This document shows positions 34,819-44,039 of a stretch of 64,000 nucleotides of DNA, one piece after another (positions within the stretch are counted from its first letter, which is position 1; the number at the start of each line of letters is the position of its first letter). This DNA is from Arthrobacter sp. 260. GTDB lineage: Bacteria; Actinomycetota; Actinomycetes; Actinomycetales; Micrococcaceae. The notes beneath the pieces were generated by a model. That model was not told the DNA's origin. It ran no database searches and saw only the letters and a list, made by a program, of their open reading frames with translations. The DNA lies in assembly GCF_013116745.1 (NCBI RefSeq), contig NZ_JABFOE010000007.1, positions 1 through 64,000 of the forward strand, in the 5' to 3' direction. The position numbers and the translations under genes were made by a program.

Positions 34819-35874
34819 GTGACCAATCTGCAACCCGCTCTTGATTCCCCCGGAACAAGGGTTAAGGGTGGGATCATGACTATTTCCCGAATCGAACTTG
34901 CCCCCGGCTTCACCGTCAGTGCCCAGGGTTTTGGCGGTATGGCGCTCACCGACGTCTATGGCGGATCACCCAGTGACGAGGCGCTGGCAACCCTGAATCA
35001 TGCGGTGGATATCGGGGTGACCCTGATTGACACGGCGGACGTCTACGGGGCTGGCAGCAATGAGGAACTGATTTCCCGGTTGCTTCGGCACCGGCGCGGC
35101 GAGGTGGAACTGGCCACCAAATTCGGGATCATCGGCAGCCCCGCGCAGGGCTATTCGGGGGTCCGCGGTGACGCTGCCTACGTCCGTGAGGCCGCCGAAG
35201 CAAGCCTCGGCCGGCTTGATACCGAGGTGATCGACCTGTACTACATGCACCGGAGGGATACCAGCGTGCCCATTGAGGAAACCGTGGGGGCAATGGCTGA
35301 CCTGGTGACCGCTGGCAAGGTGCGCCACCTGGGCCTGTCCGAGGTGACCGCCGACGAGCTCCAGGCGGCCTGCGCGGTCCACCCGATTGCCGCAGTCCAG
35401 AGCGAGTGGTCCATCTGGAGCCGTGACGTGGAGGCTCTAGTGGTCCCGGCTGCGGCACAGCTGGGCGTGGGCTTTATCCCGTATTCGCCGCTGGGCCGGG
35501 GTTTCCTGACCGGCACCGTTCAGGCAACCTCGCTGGGGGAGGGGGACTTCCGCCACCGGGTGCCCCGCTTCGGCGCCGAGGCCATGGCGGCCAATGCCGC
35601 GGTTGTTGAGGCCATCCAGGGCGTTGCAGCCGACGTCGGTGCTACCGCAGCCCAGGTGGCCCTTGCCTGGTTGGCTGCGCAGGGCAAGCGGTTCGGCCTG
35701 CCAGTGGTTCCCATTCCTGGAACGCGGAAGCAACAGCGGATCGATGAGAACGCTGGCGCCACGTCAGTGGTCCTCACCCAGGCTCACCTGGATGTGCTCG
35801 ACGGTGCGGCCGCCCAGGTAGTGGGAGACCGCAGTGCCGACCGGGGCTGGGTCTCGCAGGGAAGAGAGGCTTAG
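34819..35874 (+). CDS. aldo/keto reductase
   Basis: This NADPH-dependent (beta/alpha)8 oxidoreductase reduces aldehydes or ketones. The catalytic tetrad is visible: Asp and Tyr in LIDTADVYGAGSNEE, Lys in ELATKFG and His in YYMHRRD. The NADP site is in PIPGTRKQQRIDENAGA near the C-terminus. The annotated start is GTG 34819 (351 residues). The first 19 residues look unlike the family; ATG 34876 with a GGGTGGG ribosome site gives a normal start (MTISRIELAPGF, 332 residues). Which start is used depends on whether the TAGGCT promoter is leaderless. Substrate unknown. Confidence 0.9.
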   Translation: MTNLQPALDSPGTRVKGGIMTISRIELAPGFTVSAQGFGGMALTDVYGGSPSDEALATLNHAVDIGVTLIDTADVYGAGSNEELISRLLRHRRGEVELATKFGIIGSPAQGYSGVRGDAAYVREAAEASLGRLDTEVIDLYYMHRRDTSVPIEETVGAMADLVTAGKVRHLGLSEVTADELQAACAVHPIAAVQSEWSIWSRDVEALVVPAAAQLGVGFIPYSPLGRGFLTGTVQATSLGEGDFRHRVPRFGAEAMAANAAVVEAIQGVAADVGATAAQVALAWLAAQGKRFGLPVVPIPGTRKQQRIDENAGATSVVLTQAHLDVLDGAAAQVVGDRSADRGWVSQGREA

Positions 35875-35970
35875 GGCCCTACCCCTGAAACGGGTGGAGT
35901 GCTCTACTGGGAGCCGGTGCGGTGGGGTTTGCTGTCAGCGAACCGTGCCCTATGCCGCGCCCGCGGTGAA

Positions 35971-35991
35971 GTTGAGCGAGGTAGACTCAAC
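35971..35991. promoter_or_regulatory. HAIR operator upstream of clpB
   Basis: GTTGAGC-N7-ACTCAAC is one mismatch from a perfect HspR operator and lies 32 nt before the clpB start. It ties clpB to the HspR encoded at 4441. A TAAGGT hexamer at 35993-35998 could be the -10 box, but the promoter is not clear. Confidence 0.85.
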
Positions 35992-36022
35992 TTAAGGTCT
36001 AGTCGTTCGAAAGGTAAGAGTC

Positions 36023-38629
36023 ATGGACGCCAAGTTCACCACCAAAAGCCAGGAAGCCCTCTCCGCTGCGGCAATGAATGCGTCGACCGCGGGGAACCCC
36101 CAGGTCGAGCCGGCGCACCTGTTGAAGGCGCTGATGGATCAGCGCGACGGTGTGGCAGTCGCACTGCTGAAGGCATCGGGTGCAGACCCCGACGCCGTGA
36201 GCGTCCGGGCGAGCACCGCGATCAAGGCCCTGCCGTCGTCGTCGGGCTCAACCACGGCGCAGGCACAGTTCTCCCGTGACACCCTGCAGGCCATCAAGGC
36301 CGCTCAGCAGGAGGCAGAGGGGCTCGGCGACAGCTTCATTTCCACCGAGCACCTGCTCCTGGGCGTGGCGGCCGGGGTCGGGCCAACAGCCACCATCCTG
36401 CGGGGAGCAGGAGCGAGTAGGGAGGCCCTCGCTGCCGCACTGCCTGGCATTCGCGGCGACCGCAGGGTGACCACTCCGGACCCGGAGAACACCTTCCAGG
36501 CGCTGGAGAAGTTCGGCGTCGACCTGACCGAGGTGGCCCGGTCCGGAAAGCTCGACCCCGTGATCGGGCGGGACAGCGAGATCCGGCGGGTCATCCAGGT
36601 GTTGTCACGCCGCACCAAGAACAACCCGGTGCTGATCGGCGAGCCCGGCGTCGGCAAGACCGCTGTGGTGGAAGGACTTGCCCAGCGGATCGTCGCCGGG
36701 GACGTTCCCGAATCGCTGCGGGACAAGACTTTGATCAGCCTCGATCTGGGGTCGATGATCGCTGGTGCCAAGTACCGGGGCGAGTTCGAGGAACGGCTCA
36801 AGGCTGTCCTTGAGGAGATCAAGTCCGCCAACGGCCAGGTGGTGACCTTCATCGATGAACTGCACACGGTGGTGGGCGCCGGCGCCTCCGAAGGGTCGAT
36901 GGATGCGGGCAATATGCTCAAGCCGATGCTCGCCCGGGGTGAGCTCCGACTGATCGGGGCGACCACGCTCGACGAATATCGCAAGAACGTCGAGAAGGAC
37001 GCGGCCCTCGAGCGCAGGTTCCAGCAGGTCTACGTCGGCGAGCCCAGCGTTGAGGACACCATCGGGATTCTCCGTGGCCTGAAGGAACGTTATGAGGCCC
37101 ACCACAAGGTCACCATCGCCGACTCCGCACTGGTGGCTGCAGCCACGCTGTCCAACCGGTACATTTCCGGCCGCAAGCTCCCGGACAAGGCGATCGACCT
37201 GGTGGATGAGGCTGCGTCCCGGCTGCGGATGGAGATCGATTCAGCCCCGGAGGAGATTGACCAGCTGCGCCGTTCGGTGGACCGCCTGACCATGGAAGAA
37301 CTGGCGCTCGCAGGCGAGAACGACGACGCATCCCAGGACCGGCTTCATGCCCTGCGTGCCGACATGGCCGACCAGAAGGAAAAACTTACGGCATTGAACG
37401 CCCGTTGGGAAGCGGAAAAGGCTGGCCTGAACCGGATGGGCGACCTCAAGGCGTCCCTCGAGGATCTACGCTCTCAGGCCGAGCGTGCCCAGCGCGACGG
37501 TGACCTTGAGCATGCCTCGCGGCTGCTGTACGGGGAGATTCCCGCGCTGCAGCGCGAACTCGACGCAGCGCAGGAGGCCGAGCCGGAGGACACCCCGCTG
37601 CCCATGGTCGCCGAGGACGTGACGGCCGCCGACATTGCCGAGGTGATCTCAGCCTGGACCGGTATTCCTGCCGGGCGCATGCTGCAGGGGGAGAGCCAGA
37701 AGCTGCTGCATATGGAACAGGTCATCGGTTCCCGGCTGATCGGACAGACCAAGGCCGTGTCCACAGTCTCGGATGCCGTTCGGCGCGCCCGCGCGGGCAT
37801 CTCCGATCCCGACCGTCCCACCGGGTCCTTCCTGTTCCTGGGCCCCACCGGCGTCGGGAAGACCGAGCTCGCGAAGGCGCTCGCCGACTTCCTGTTCGAC
37901 GACGAACACGCAATGGTCCGGATCGACATGTCCGAGTACTCCGAGAAGCACTCGGTCTCCCGGCTGGTGGGTGCCCCTCCCGGCTACGTCGGCTACGAGG
38001 AGGGCGGCCAGCTCACCGAAGCAGTCCGCCGCCGGCCCTACAGCGTCCTGCTGCTGGACGAGGTGGAGAAGGCGCACCCGGAGGTCTTCGACATTCTCCT
38101 GCAGGTGCTCGACGACGGACGGCTCACCGACGGGCAGGGCCGGACGGTCGACTTCCGGAATGTCATCCTGGTCCTGACGTCGAACCTGGGGTCCCAGTTC
38201 CTCGTTGATCCCGCACTGTCAGACTCGGCGAAGCGCGACGCCGTGATGGCTGTGGTGAACGCGAGCTTCAAACCGGAATTCCTGAACCGGTTGGACGATG
38301 TGGTGCTCTTCGATGCGCTGAGTCTTGAGGAGCTGTCCCGCATTGTGGACCTGCAGGTCCAGTCGCTCGCCTCCCGGCTCCACGAGCGCCGACTCAACCT
38401 CTCGGTGACCGACGCCGCGCGCGAATGGCTGGCGTTGACCGGATTCGACCCTGCCTATGGTGCGAGGCCGTTGCGTCGACTGGTTCAGCGGGAGATCGGG
38501 GACCGGCTGGCCCGCGGCATCCTCGCGGGAACCATCAACGACGGCGACACGGTGCTGGTGGACCGCACCAGCGATGCCGATGGTCTCAACGTCGCCGCTC
38601 TGGAGGTTTCCGGGGAGGTTTCTGCCTAG
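36023..38629 (+). CDS. clpB: ATP-dependent chaperone ClpB
   Basis: ClpB is a hexameric AAA+ disaggregase that rescues aggregated proteins with DnaK. The 868-residue protein has the double Clp N-domain (to about 150) and NBD1 with Walker [19 protein letters not shown] near 205 and Walker [12 protein letters not shown] coiled-coil middle domain (about 400-530) and NBD2 with [19 protein letters not shown] near 610, [14 protein letters not shown] and the sensor region follow. The middle domain separates it from ClpA/ClpC. ATG with GAAAGGTAAG upstream. The HAIR site just upstream shows HspR control. Confidence 0.97.
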   Translation: MDAKFTTKSQEALSAAAMNASTAGNPQVEPAHLLKALMDQRDGVAVALLKASGADPDAVSVRASTAIKALPSSSGSTTAQAQFSRDTLQAIKAAQQEAEGLGDSFISTEHLLLGVAAGVGPTATILRGAGASREALAAALPGIRGDRRVTTPDPENTFQALEKFGVDLTEVARSGKLDPVIGRDSEIRRVIQVLSRRTKNNPVLIGEPGVGKTAVVEGLAQRIVAGDVPESLRDKTLISLDLGSMIAGAKYRGEFEERLKAVLEEIKSANGQVVTFIDELHTVVGAGASEGSMDAGNMLKPMLARGELRLIGATTLDEYRKNVEKDAALERRFQQVYVGEPSVEDTIGILRGLKERYEAHHKVTIADSALVAAATLSNRYISGRKLPDKAIDLVDEAASRLRMEIDSAPEEIDQLRRSVDRLTMEELALAGENDDASQDRLHALRADMADQKEKLTALNARWEAEKAGLNRMGDLKASLEDLRSQAERAQRDGDLEHASRLLYGEIPALQRELDAAQEAEPEDTPLPMVAEDVTAADIAEVISAWTGIPAGRMLQGESQKLLHMEQVIGSRLIGQTKAVSTVSDAVRRARAGISDPDRPTGSFLFLGPTGVGKTELAKALADFLFDDEHAMVRIDMSEYSEKHSVSRLVGAPPGYVGYEEGGQLTEAVRRRPYSVLLLDEVEKAHPEVFDILLQVLDDGRLTDGQGRTVDFRNVILVLTSNLGSQFLVDPALSDSAKRDAVMAVVNASFKPEFLNRLDDVVLFDALSLEELSRIVDLQVQSLASRLHERRLNLSVTDAAREWLALTGFDPAYGARPLRRLVQREIGDRLARGILAGTINDGDTVLVDRTSDADGLNVAALEVSGEVSA

Positions 38630-38676
38630 CCGGGGGTTCTGTCTGGTGGAGACGCTGCGGCGGCCTGCGTGGCCGA

Positions 38677-40245
38677 CTACTCGCTGATCAGCGTGTCGTT
38701 GATGATGTTGCCCTCGCTGCTGGTCACCAGGCAGTCCACCCGACGGTCGCCGTCGGACCAGGAGCCCTGACGCGGCGTGACGCGGAGGAGTTCGAGGTTT
38801 TCGTAGCGCGCGGCGGTGCCCTCATCGAGGTCGACGCCGTCGCACACCTCCTGCGCACGAAGGGCCAGCGCGGCATCCCCGGGGAACTCGTCGGCCTCGG
38901 CGTAGAACGCCGTAGCCAGGAGCTGGGCGTTGTGCGGGGTTGAGCAGGTGACCACTGTCGACTCGCTGTTGATGTCGACAAAGTCGCGGAGGCACTGGCC
39001 TTCCTCGATATCGAGGGGCAGCACGTTCTCGGCGATGATGCCGTCGGCGCCGGGGGTGCTGTTGACCACTGGCTCGCGGTCAGGCGAGGCTGTGAGCCCG
39101 CCGATTAGGGTGATCAGCCCCCAGATCAGCAGTCCCAGGGCCAGCACGCCGAGCAGCGCCCCACCGATGAGGAGGTTGCGGTTGCGAGGGGTCTTGCCGG
39201 ATTCCTCACGCCCCTCACGACGGGTGGGGTGCGTGCCAGCCGGAGGGAGGCCATAGGGGCCTCCGGAGGGCTCGGGCTGCGGCCCGTCGGGTGCCTCCGG
39301 ATAACTGCTGGCGGTACCGGCCGCTACCGGGCTTTCCGCGCCTGGACCTTTCGTTGCAGCGTTGGACGTTACCGCGTTGGACGTTGCCGCGTTGGACGTT
39401 GCCGAGCCGGACGGTGCGGTCTCGGCGGGTGCTGTAGCGGACGGTGCTGTGTCGGACGGTTCAGCGTCGGACGGTTCACCGCCGGTAGATTCAGGACCGG
39501 TGCCAACGTCAGCCGTGGCAGTTCCGGGTTCAGCTGTGTCGGGCGAATCGTGGGTGGCTCCCGCCTGGGCGAGGTTCTCGGTCTCGTCGAAGAGGCTGTC
39601 CCATCGCTGTTCATCTGTTGCTGCGGGGGTCCACTGTGGCGCCTTAGCGTCGGCGGCGAAGCTCGGAAGTGAGCGGGTGGCGTCGTTGCTGTCCAGAGGG
39701 CGCTCGATCGGGTCTGAGCTCTCCTCAGCAGGATCAGGTGCGCCCTCAGCGCCAGCAGGCGCGTCGGCGGCCGGGGCAGCAACTTCTGGGGCCTCGTCCA
39801 CTTCTGCGGCGTCGGCGGCCGGGGTGGGCGGCTTCTCGCCAGTATCACCTGCGGCGCCGCCGGCCGGAGCAGTGCCCGCCGGTGCCATCTGGGAGGCCGG
39901 GTCGGAGGAGGGGACGGTTCCGGCGACGAGCTGTCCGGCGTCGAGCGCTTCCTGCTCAACCCGGCGGGCCTCGGCCGCGGTCTCCTCCAGCGATGCGGCA
40001 CGAGCTGTGTCGTCGCTGATTTTTGCCGGGTTCAGGGATGGTTCGACCAGTTGGACGTCGTCGGCGGAGACTGACAATTCAGGCTCAACGGTTTCTGGGG
40101 AGACTTGGGCGTCGGCAAGCTCCACGGTGTCGGGATCAATCAGCTGGGGTTCGTCCATGTGAAACGGGTCAACCTGCGGTGGCTGCGCGTCGTTGTGGTT
40201 CGGCTCAGCTTCGGAGTCCCGAGGGGTGTGCTCCTGATCGCTCAT
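38677..40245 (-). CDS. membrane protein with septum-formation domain and repetitive N-terminus
   Basis: The 522-residue protein has an unusually long acidic, Ala/Pro/Thr/Ser-rich N-terminal region (to about 340), presumably cytoplasmic and disordered. It includes near-perfect AATSN pentapeptide repeats near 280-295. One membrane helix (about 353-378, LLIGGALLGVLALGLLIWGLI) is followed by an external domain with GQCLRDF, VVTCSTPHNAQLLATAFY, EVCDG and VDCLVTS. Its paired Cys and Thr-Pro-His pattern fits the actinobacterial Septum_form family, linked to septum or cell-wall growth. It is convergent with clpB. The exact role is unknown. Confidence 0.8.
   Translation of the reverse strand: MSDQEHTPRDSEAEPNHNDAQPPQVDPFHMDEPQLIDPDTVELADAQVSPETVEPELSVSADDVQLVEPSLNPAKISDDTARAASLEETAAEARRVEQEALDAGQLVAGTVPSSDPASQMAPAGTAPAGGAAGDTGEKPPTPAADAAEVDEAPEVAAPAADAPAGAEGAPDPAEESSDPIERPLDSNDATRSLPSFAADAKAPQWTPAATDEQRWDSLFDETENLAQAGATHDSPDTAEPGTATADVGTGPESTGGEPSDAEPSDTAPSATAPAETAPSGSATSNAATSNAVTSNAATKGPGAESPVAAGTASSYPEAPDGPQPEPSGGPYGLPPAGTHPTRREGREESGKTPRNRNLLIGGALLGVLALGLLIWGLITLIGGLTASPDREPVVNSTPGADGIIAENVLPLDIEEGQCLRDFVDINSESTVVTCSTPHNAQLLATAFYAEADEFPGDAALALRAQEVCDGVDLDEGTAARYENLELLRVTPRQGSWSDGDRRVDCLVTSSEGNIINDTLISE
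39361..39480. repeat. 15-bp tandem repeats inside the septum-formation gene
   Basis: Three near-identical 15-mers (39361-39375, 39376-39390, 39391-39405, core GTTGGACGTT) are followed by several degenerate copies with a GGACGGTxC core to about 39480. They encode AATSN-type pentapeptides, so copy-number change keeps the frame. Confidence 0.75.
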
Positions 40246-40532
40246 GGTGTCCCGCCCTGCCTTAGATATTCTCTCGCGTCCGCCCAGCGTATAGGCTCTT
40301 TAAGTACGACTTTAGCCAAGTTTTGGCTGCGTCATGCGGGGGCCGGGGATTCCAGATGCCGCGACGTGGTTTGGACGATTGGTGGGTGGCCGCGGCGGCG
40401 CACGCGGCGGTCGCGAAAGCATGTAATCTATAGGTACGACAAACTGACCAAATACTCCGGGGCCTCGCTGCAGCCTTGGGCCGATAGGGCCCCAGTGACC
40501 ACCTCCGGATCGACGCAAAAGGGGGTCACGCC
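40246..40532. other. 287-nt divergent intergenic region
   Basis: It holds the upstream sequences of the septum-formation gene (minus) and the DUF3073 gene (plus). On the plus strand TAATCT/TATAGG near 40428-40436 could be a -10. On the minus strand TATACG and TATCTA near 40263-40292 could serve. No gene is seen. Confidence 0.35.
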
Positions 40533-40772
40533 ATGGGGCGCGGCCGTCAAAAGGCAAAAGCTACCAAGCAGGCTCGGGACATGAAGTATTTCAGTCCTGC
40601 AACTGACTACACGGCACTGCAGCGAGAGCTCACAGGCCCGGGCGAGCGAGCCTCCAAACGTTCGGCGGATCCGATGGAGCCGGTTGAACCGGATTACTCG
40701 GCTTACGCGGACAAGTACGCTGATGGGGTCGATGATGACGAGGACGACGGCGGATCGCGCCGCACTGGTTAA
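40533..40772 (+). CDS. DUF3073 domain protein
   Basis: The 79-residue protein is a typical actinobacterial DUF3073 member: MGRGRQKAKATKQARDMKYF at the N-terminus, then DYTALQRELTG and an acidic C-terminus (DPMEPVEPDYSAYADKYAD). Its function is unknown. It is very basic at one end and acidic at the other, with no membrane helix. ATG with AGGGGGTC upstream. A strong bidirectional terminator follows. Confidence 0.92.
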   Translation: MGRGRQKAKATKQARDMKYFSPATDYTALQRELTGPGERASKRSADPMEPVEPDYSAYADKYADGVDDDEDDGGSRRTG

Positions 40773-40784
40773 TCTCTTCTAAAG

Positions 40785-40846
40785 AAGTGGGGTACCTGCA
40801 AAATAGCCGTCAACTGACGGCGATTCTGCAGGTACCCCACTTTTTT
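40785..40846. terminator. strong bidirectional terminator between DUF3073 and purM
   Basis: A 16-bp perfect stem (40785-40800 with 40827-40842) carries an inner near-perfect stem, so almost all of it is paired, and runs into six T. It serves DUF3073 on the plus strand and can act for purM on the minus strand. Confidence 0.92.
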
Positions 40847-40867
40847 GTGCTGTAAACCGCGCCTGAC

Positions 40868-41992
40868 CTAGGCGTACTGGCCGACCAGGCGTACCGATCC
40901 GCCGTCCACGCCCTTGGCGCCCTGCACGTAATCCGGTCCGTCGGTGGACTCGTTGGAGGCTTCGGCGATCTGCCCCATCACCCAGGCGGGGACGCCCCGC
41001 TCGGTCAGCCGGGCCACTGCAGCGTCGGCGGCCGGCGCCGACACGACCGCCACCATTCCGACGCCAAGGTTGAGCGTGCGCTCGAGGTCCGGCAGCGGGA
41101 CGGCTCCGAGCTCTGCAACCAGCTTGAAGATGGCTGGCAGTTCCCAGGTGGACCGGTCCACTGTGGCTTCCAGGCCGTGCGGAAGGACGCGTGCCAGGTT
41201 GGCGGCAAGACCGCCGCCGGTGACGTGGCTGAAGCCGTGGACGCCCGCATCGTGGGTGACCGGCAGGAAGCGGGCCAGGTCCAGGCAGTCGGCGGCGTAG
41301 ACGCGGGTCGGCTCGAGGAGTTCCTCGCCGAGCGTGCGTCCCAGTTCGCTGACCTGGCGGTCCAGGGCCCAGCCGGCCTGGTTGATAATCCGGCGTACCA
41401 GTGAGTAGCCGTTGGAGTGCAGGCCCGACGACGCCATCCCGATGACCACGTCACCCGCGCGTACCCGGTCCGGGCCGAGGAGCGCGTCGGCTTCGACCAC
41501 GCCGGTGGCGGCGCCCGCGACGTCGTACTCATGTTCTCCCAGGAGACCCGGGTGCTCGGCGGTTTCCCCGCCCACCAGGGCGGTCCCGGCAACTGAGCAG
41601 GCCGCGGCGATACCCCGCACGATGTCGGCAATGCGTTCAGGCACCACCTTGCCGCACGCAATGTAGTCGGTCATGAAGAGGGGCTCGGCGCCCACCACCA
41701 CAATGTCGTCGACCACCATGCCCACCAGGTCAAACCCGATGGTGTCGTGGATGTCCATCGCCTGCGCGATCGCTACCTTGGTGCCGACGCCGTCGGTGGA
41801 CGTCGCCAGGAGGGGCTTGCGGTAGGTCAGCAGTCGTGACACGTCATACAGGCCAGCGAAACCGCCGACCCCACCGATGACCTGGGGTCCGTGGGTGGCG
41901 CGAACGGCATCCTTCATCAATTCGACGGCGCGATCGCCGGCCTCGACGTCAACTCCGGCGCTGGCATAGGTGATGGGGGAGTTGGTGGTCAT
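40868..41992 (-). CDS. purM: phosphoribosylformylglycinamidine cyclo-ligase
   Basis: PurM (AIR synthetase) closes the imidazole ring in the fifth step of purine synthesis, turning FGAM to AIR with ATP. The 374 residues show ITYASAGVDVEAGDRAVELMKDAV at the N-terminus, the STDGVGTKVAIAQ ATP-binding motif, GGETAEHPG and ASSGLHSNGYSLVRRI. The C-terminal half has THDAGVHGFSHVTGGGLAANLARV. It overlaps the purF stop by 4 nt (ATGA) and forms an operon with it. Confidence 0.97.
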   Translation of the reverse strand: MTTNSPITYASAGVDVEAGDRAVELMKDAVRATHGPQVIGGVGGFAGLYDVSRLLTYRKPLLATSTDGVGTKVAIAQAMDIHDTIGFDLVGMVVDDIVVVGAEPLFMTDYIACGKVVPERIADIVRGIAAACSVAGTALVGGETAEHPGLLGEHEYDVAGAATGVVEADALLGPDRVRAGDVVIGMASSGLHSNGYSLVRRIINQAGWALDRQVSELGRTLGEELLEPTRVYAADCLDLARFLPVTHDAGVHGFSHVTGGGLAANLARVLPHGLEATVDRSTWELPAIFKLVAELGAVPLPDLERTLNLGVGMVAVVSAPAADAAVARLTERGVPAWVMGQIAEASNESTDGPDYVQGAKGVDGGSVRLVGQYA

Positions 41993-43548
41993 ACCCGTTC
42001 TTTCTTGTCTTCGTCGGTCAGGACTGCCTCGAACTCGCTGTCGGGCCCGGGGTCGCAGCCGTTGGATCCGGGATCCTCGGCCGGATCGATGCGCTCCAGC
42101 AGGTTCTTTCCGCGCCGTTCCTCGGCAGGAAGCGCGATCGGGTAGTCACCGGTGAAGCACGCGGTACATAGCCGTTCACGGGGCTGCTCGGTCGCGGCAA
42201 TCATCCCGTCCTCGGAAATGTACGCGAGGCTGTCGGCGCCGATGGAGTTACTGATCTGCTCCACTGCTGCACCATTGGCGATGAGCTCGGCACGGGAGGC
42301 GAAGTCGATCCCATAGAAGCAGGGCCAGCGGACCGGTGGGGAGGAGATCTTGACGTGGACCGACGCGGCGCCAGCCTCACGGAGCATCCGTACCACCGCC
42401 CGCTGGGTGTTGCCGCGCACAATCGAGTCGTCCACCACGATGATCCGCTTGCCCCGGATGACGGACTCCAGCGCGTTGAGTTTCAGCCGGATGCCGAGCT
42501 GGCGGAGAGTCTGGCTGGGCTGGATGAATGTCCTGCCCACGTAGGAGTTCTTGACGAACCCGTGGGCGAACGGGATGCCCGACTGTTCGGCGAACCCCAC
42601 CGCGGCAGGGGTGCCGGATTCGGGGACGGGGATGACGACGTCGGCCTCGGCGGAGTTTTCGCGGGCCAGCTGGCGGCCCATCTCCACGCGCGCCTCATAG
42701 ACGGAGCGGCCGGCGATGGCGGCGTCAGGCCGGGCCAGGTAGACGTATTCGAAGACGCAGCCGGCCTTCGTGGGCTCGGCGAACTTCCGGGTGCGGACGC
42801 CGTCCTCGTCGATGGCGATGAACTCGCCCGGTTCGACTTCGCGGATGAAGCTGGCGCCCACGGTGGCGAGGGCTGCCTGCTCGGAGGCGACCACCCAGCC
42901 GCGCTCCAGCCGGCCCAGGACGAGGGGGCGGACGCCGTGCGGGTCACGGGCCGCGTAAAGGGTGCCTTCGTCCATGAAGACGAAGCAGAAAGCGCCGCTG
43001 ATCTTGGGGAGCAGCTCCAGGGCGGTTTCCTCAAGCGACCGGCCGTCGTCACCAGCCAGGAGCGTTGTCACCAGGGCAGTGTCCGAGGTGTTGCCCTGGG
43101 CCATTTCGCCGCTGCGGGGCTTGCCGTGGCGGGCGAGGACCATCTGGTACAGGTCGGCCGAGTTGGTCAGGTTGCCGTTGTGGGCGAGGGCTACGGTGCC
43201 GACGGCGGTGGCACCGAGCGTGGGCTGCGCGTTGGCCCAGTTGGAGGACCCGGTGGTGGAATAGCGGCAGTGCCCGACGGCGATATGCCCTTCCAGCGTG
43301 TTGAGGGTGGTCTCGTCGAAGACCTGGGACACGAGGCCCATGTCCTTGTAGACGCTGATCCGGGTGCCGTCGCTGGTGGCGATGCCCGCAGATTCCTGTC
43401 CCCGATGCTGCAACGCGTACAGACCGTAGTAGGCGAGCTTGGCCACCTCCTCGCCGGGGGCCCAGACTCCGAAGACACCGCAGGCATCCTGGGGTCCCTT
43501 CTCGCCTGGAAGAAGGTCATGGGAAAGATTACCGTCACCGCGAGCCAT
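41989..43548 (-). CDS. purF: amidophosphoribosyltransferase
   Basis: PurF catalyses the first committed step of purine synthesis, transferring ammonia from glutamine to PRPP. The 519-residue protein begins with a propeptide of about 21 residues before the nucleophilic Cys (KGPQDACGVFGVW), so self-processing is expected. The N-terminal glutaminase domain has YGLYALQHRGQESAGIA. The phosphoribosyltransferase part carries the PRPP loop RIIVVDDSIVRGNTQRAVV. A GAGAAT -10 box 6 nt before the ATG suggests a leaderless message. Confidence 0.97.
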   Translation of the reverse strand: MARGDGNLSHDLLPGEKGPQDACGVFGVWAPGEEVAKLAYYGLYALQHRGQESAGIATSDGTRISVYKDMGLVSQVFDETTLNTLEGHIAVGHCRYSTTGSSNWANAQPTLGATAVGTVALAHNGNLTNSADLYQMVLARHGKPRSGEMAQGNTSDTALVTTLLAGDDGRSLEETALELLPKISGAFCFVFMDEGTLYAARDPHGVRPLVLGRLERGWVVASEQAALATVGASFIREVEPGEFIAIDEDGVRTRKFAEPTKAGCVFEYVYLARPDAAIAGRSVYEARVEMGRQLARENSAEADVVIPVPESGTPAAVGFAEQSGIPFAHGFVKNSYVGRTFIQPSQTLRQLGIRLKLNALESVIRGKRIIVVDDSIVRGNTQRAVVRMLREAGAASVHVKISSPPVRWPCFYGIDFASRAELIANGAAVEQISNSIGADSLAYISEDGMIAATEQPRERLCTACFTGDYPIALPAEERRGKNLLERIDPAEDPGSNGCDPGPDSEFEAVLTDEDKKERV

Positions 43549-43554
43549 TGCATC

Positions 43555-43560
43555 ATTCTC
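43555..43560 (-). promoter_or_regulatory. -10 box of leaderless promoter for purF-purM
   Basis: GAGAAT on the minus strand is followed by 6 nt and the purF ATG. There is no clear -35 box and no real ribosome site. Confidence 0.42.
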
Positions 43561-43588
43561 TCACGCGCTGGCCCTGGCAGCTCCACCG

Positions 43589-44020
43589 TCAGTCGGTATG
43601 TGACTCGTCGTCGTAGGTGCGCTCTGCGACGGCCCGGCGGGAGCGCCGGACGCTGATTCGATCGAGGACGAGAACCAGGAGCGCGCCGAGCAGGAGCCCA
43701 GGAATCGCGAACACCATGATGAAGAATCCGAAAATAGATTCGCGGGTCAGGGTGGGGTCGCCGGGGCCGGCGTAGGCAACGATTGCCGCGATGACCACTC
43801 CCACCAGCACGCCGAGTCCCATGAACGGGGCGAATCGCGGAGCGCGCCGAACGGTCACCTCGCGGCGTGCGGGAGCCTGCTCCCCGGAGTCCTTGCCGAC
43901 GTCGCCGGAATCGTGGTCCGGAGTGTTGGCGGGGGCAGGCGTCTCGCGGGCCATGTTCGCGGCGTCGGGTGCTGGCACATCTGCGTCCCCGTTGCGGGGT
44001 GGGGGTTGCTCTGAGCTCAT
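43589..44020 (-). CDS. hypothetical two-helix membrane protein next to purF
   Basis: No family name is certain. The 143-residue protein has a disordered N-terminal half (Pro/Ala/Asp-rich, to about 60). Two membrane helices follow (FMGLGVLVGVVIAAIVAYAG and SIFGFFIMVFAIPGLLLGALL), with a basic then acidic tail (RRSRRAVAERTYDDES). A TAGCCT box 6 nt before the ATG suggests a leaderless transcript. It is 40 nt upstream of purF on the same strand and follows the DUF2079 gene by 19 nt. Confidence 0.82.
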   Translation of the reverse strand: MSSEQPPPRNGDADVPAPDAANMARETPAPANTPDHDSGDVGKDSGEQAPARREVTVRRAPRFAPFMGLGVLVGVVIAAIVAYAGPGDPTLTRESIFGFFIMVFAIPGLLLGALLVLVLDRISVRRSRRAVAERTYDDESHTD

Positions 44021-44026
44021 GCTTTA

Positions 44027-44032
44027 AGGCTA
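44027..44032 (-). promoter_or_regulatory. -10 box of leaderless promoter for the 43589 gene
   Basis: TAGCCT on the minus strand lies 6 nt before ATG 44020, between the DUF2079 stop and this start. Confidence 0.42.
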
Positions 44033-44039
44033 CCGGCGT

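Noticed and set aside
42355-43656. 433-codon plus-strand frame over purF
   Set aside because: Antisense to purF, whose motifs are unmistakable.
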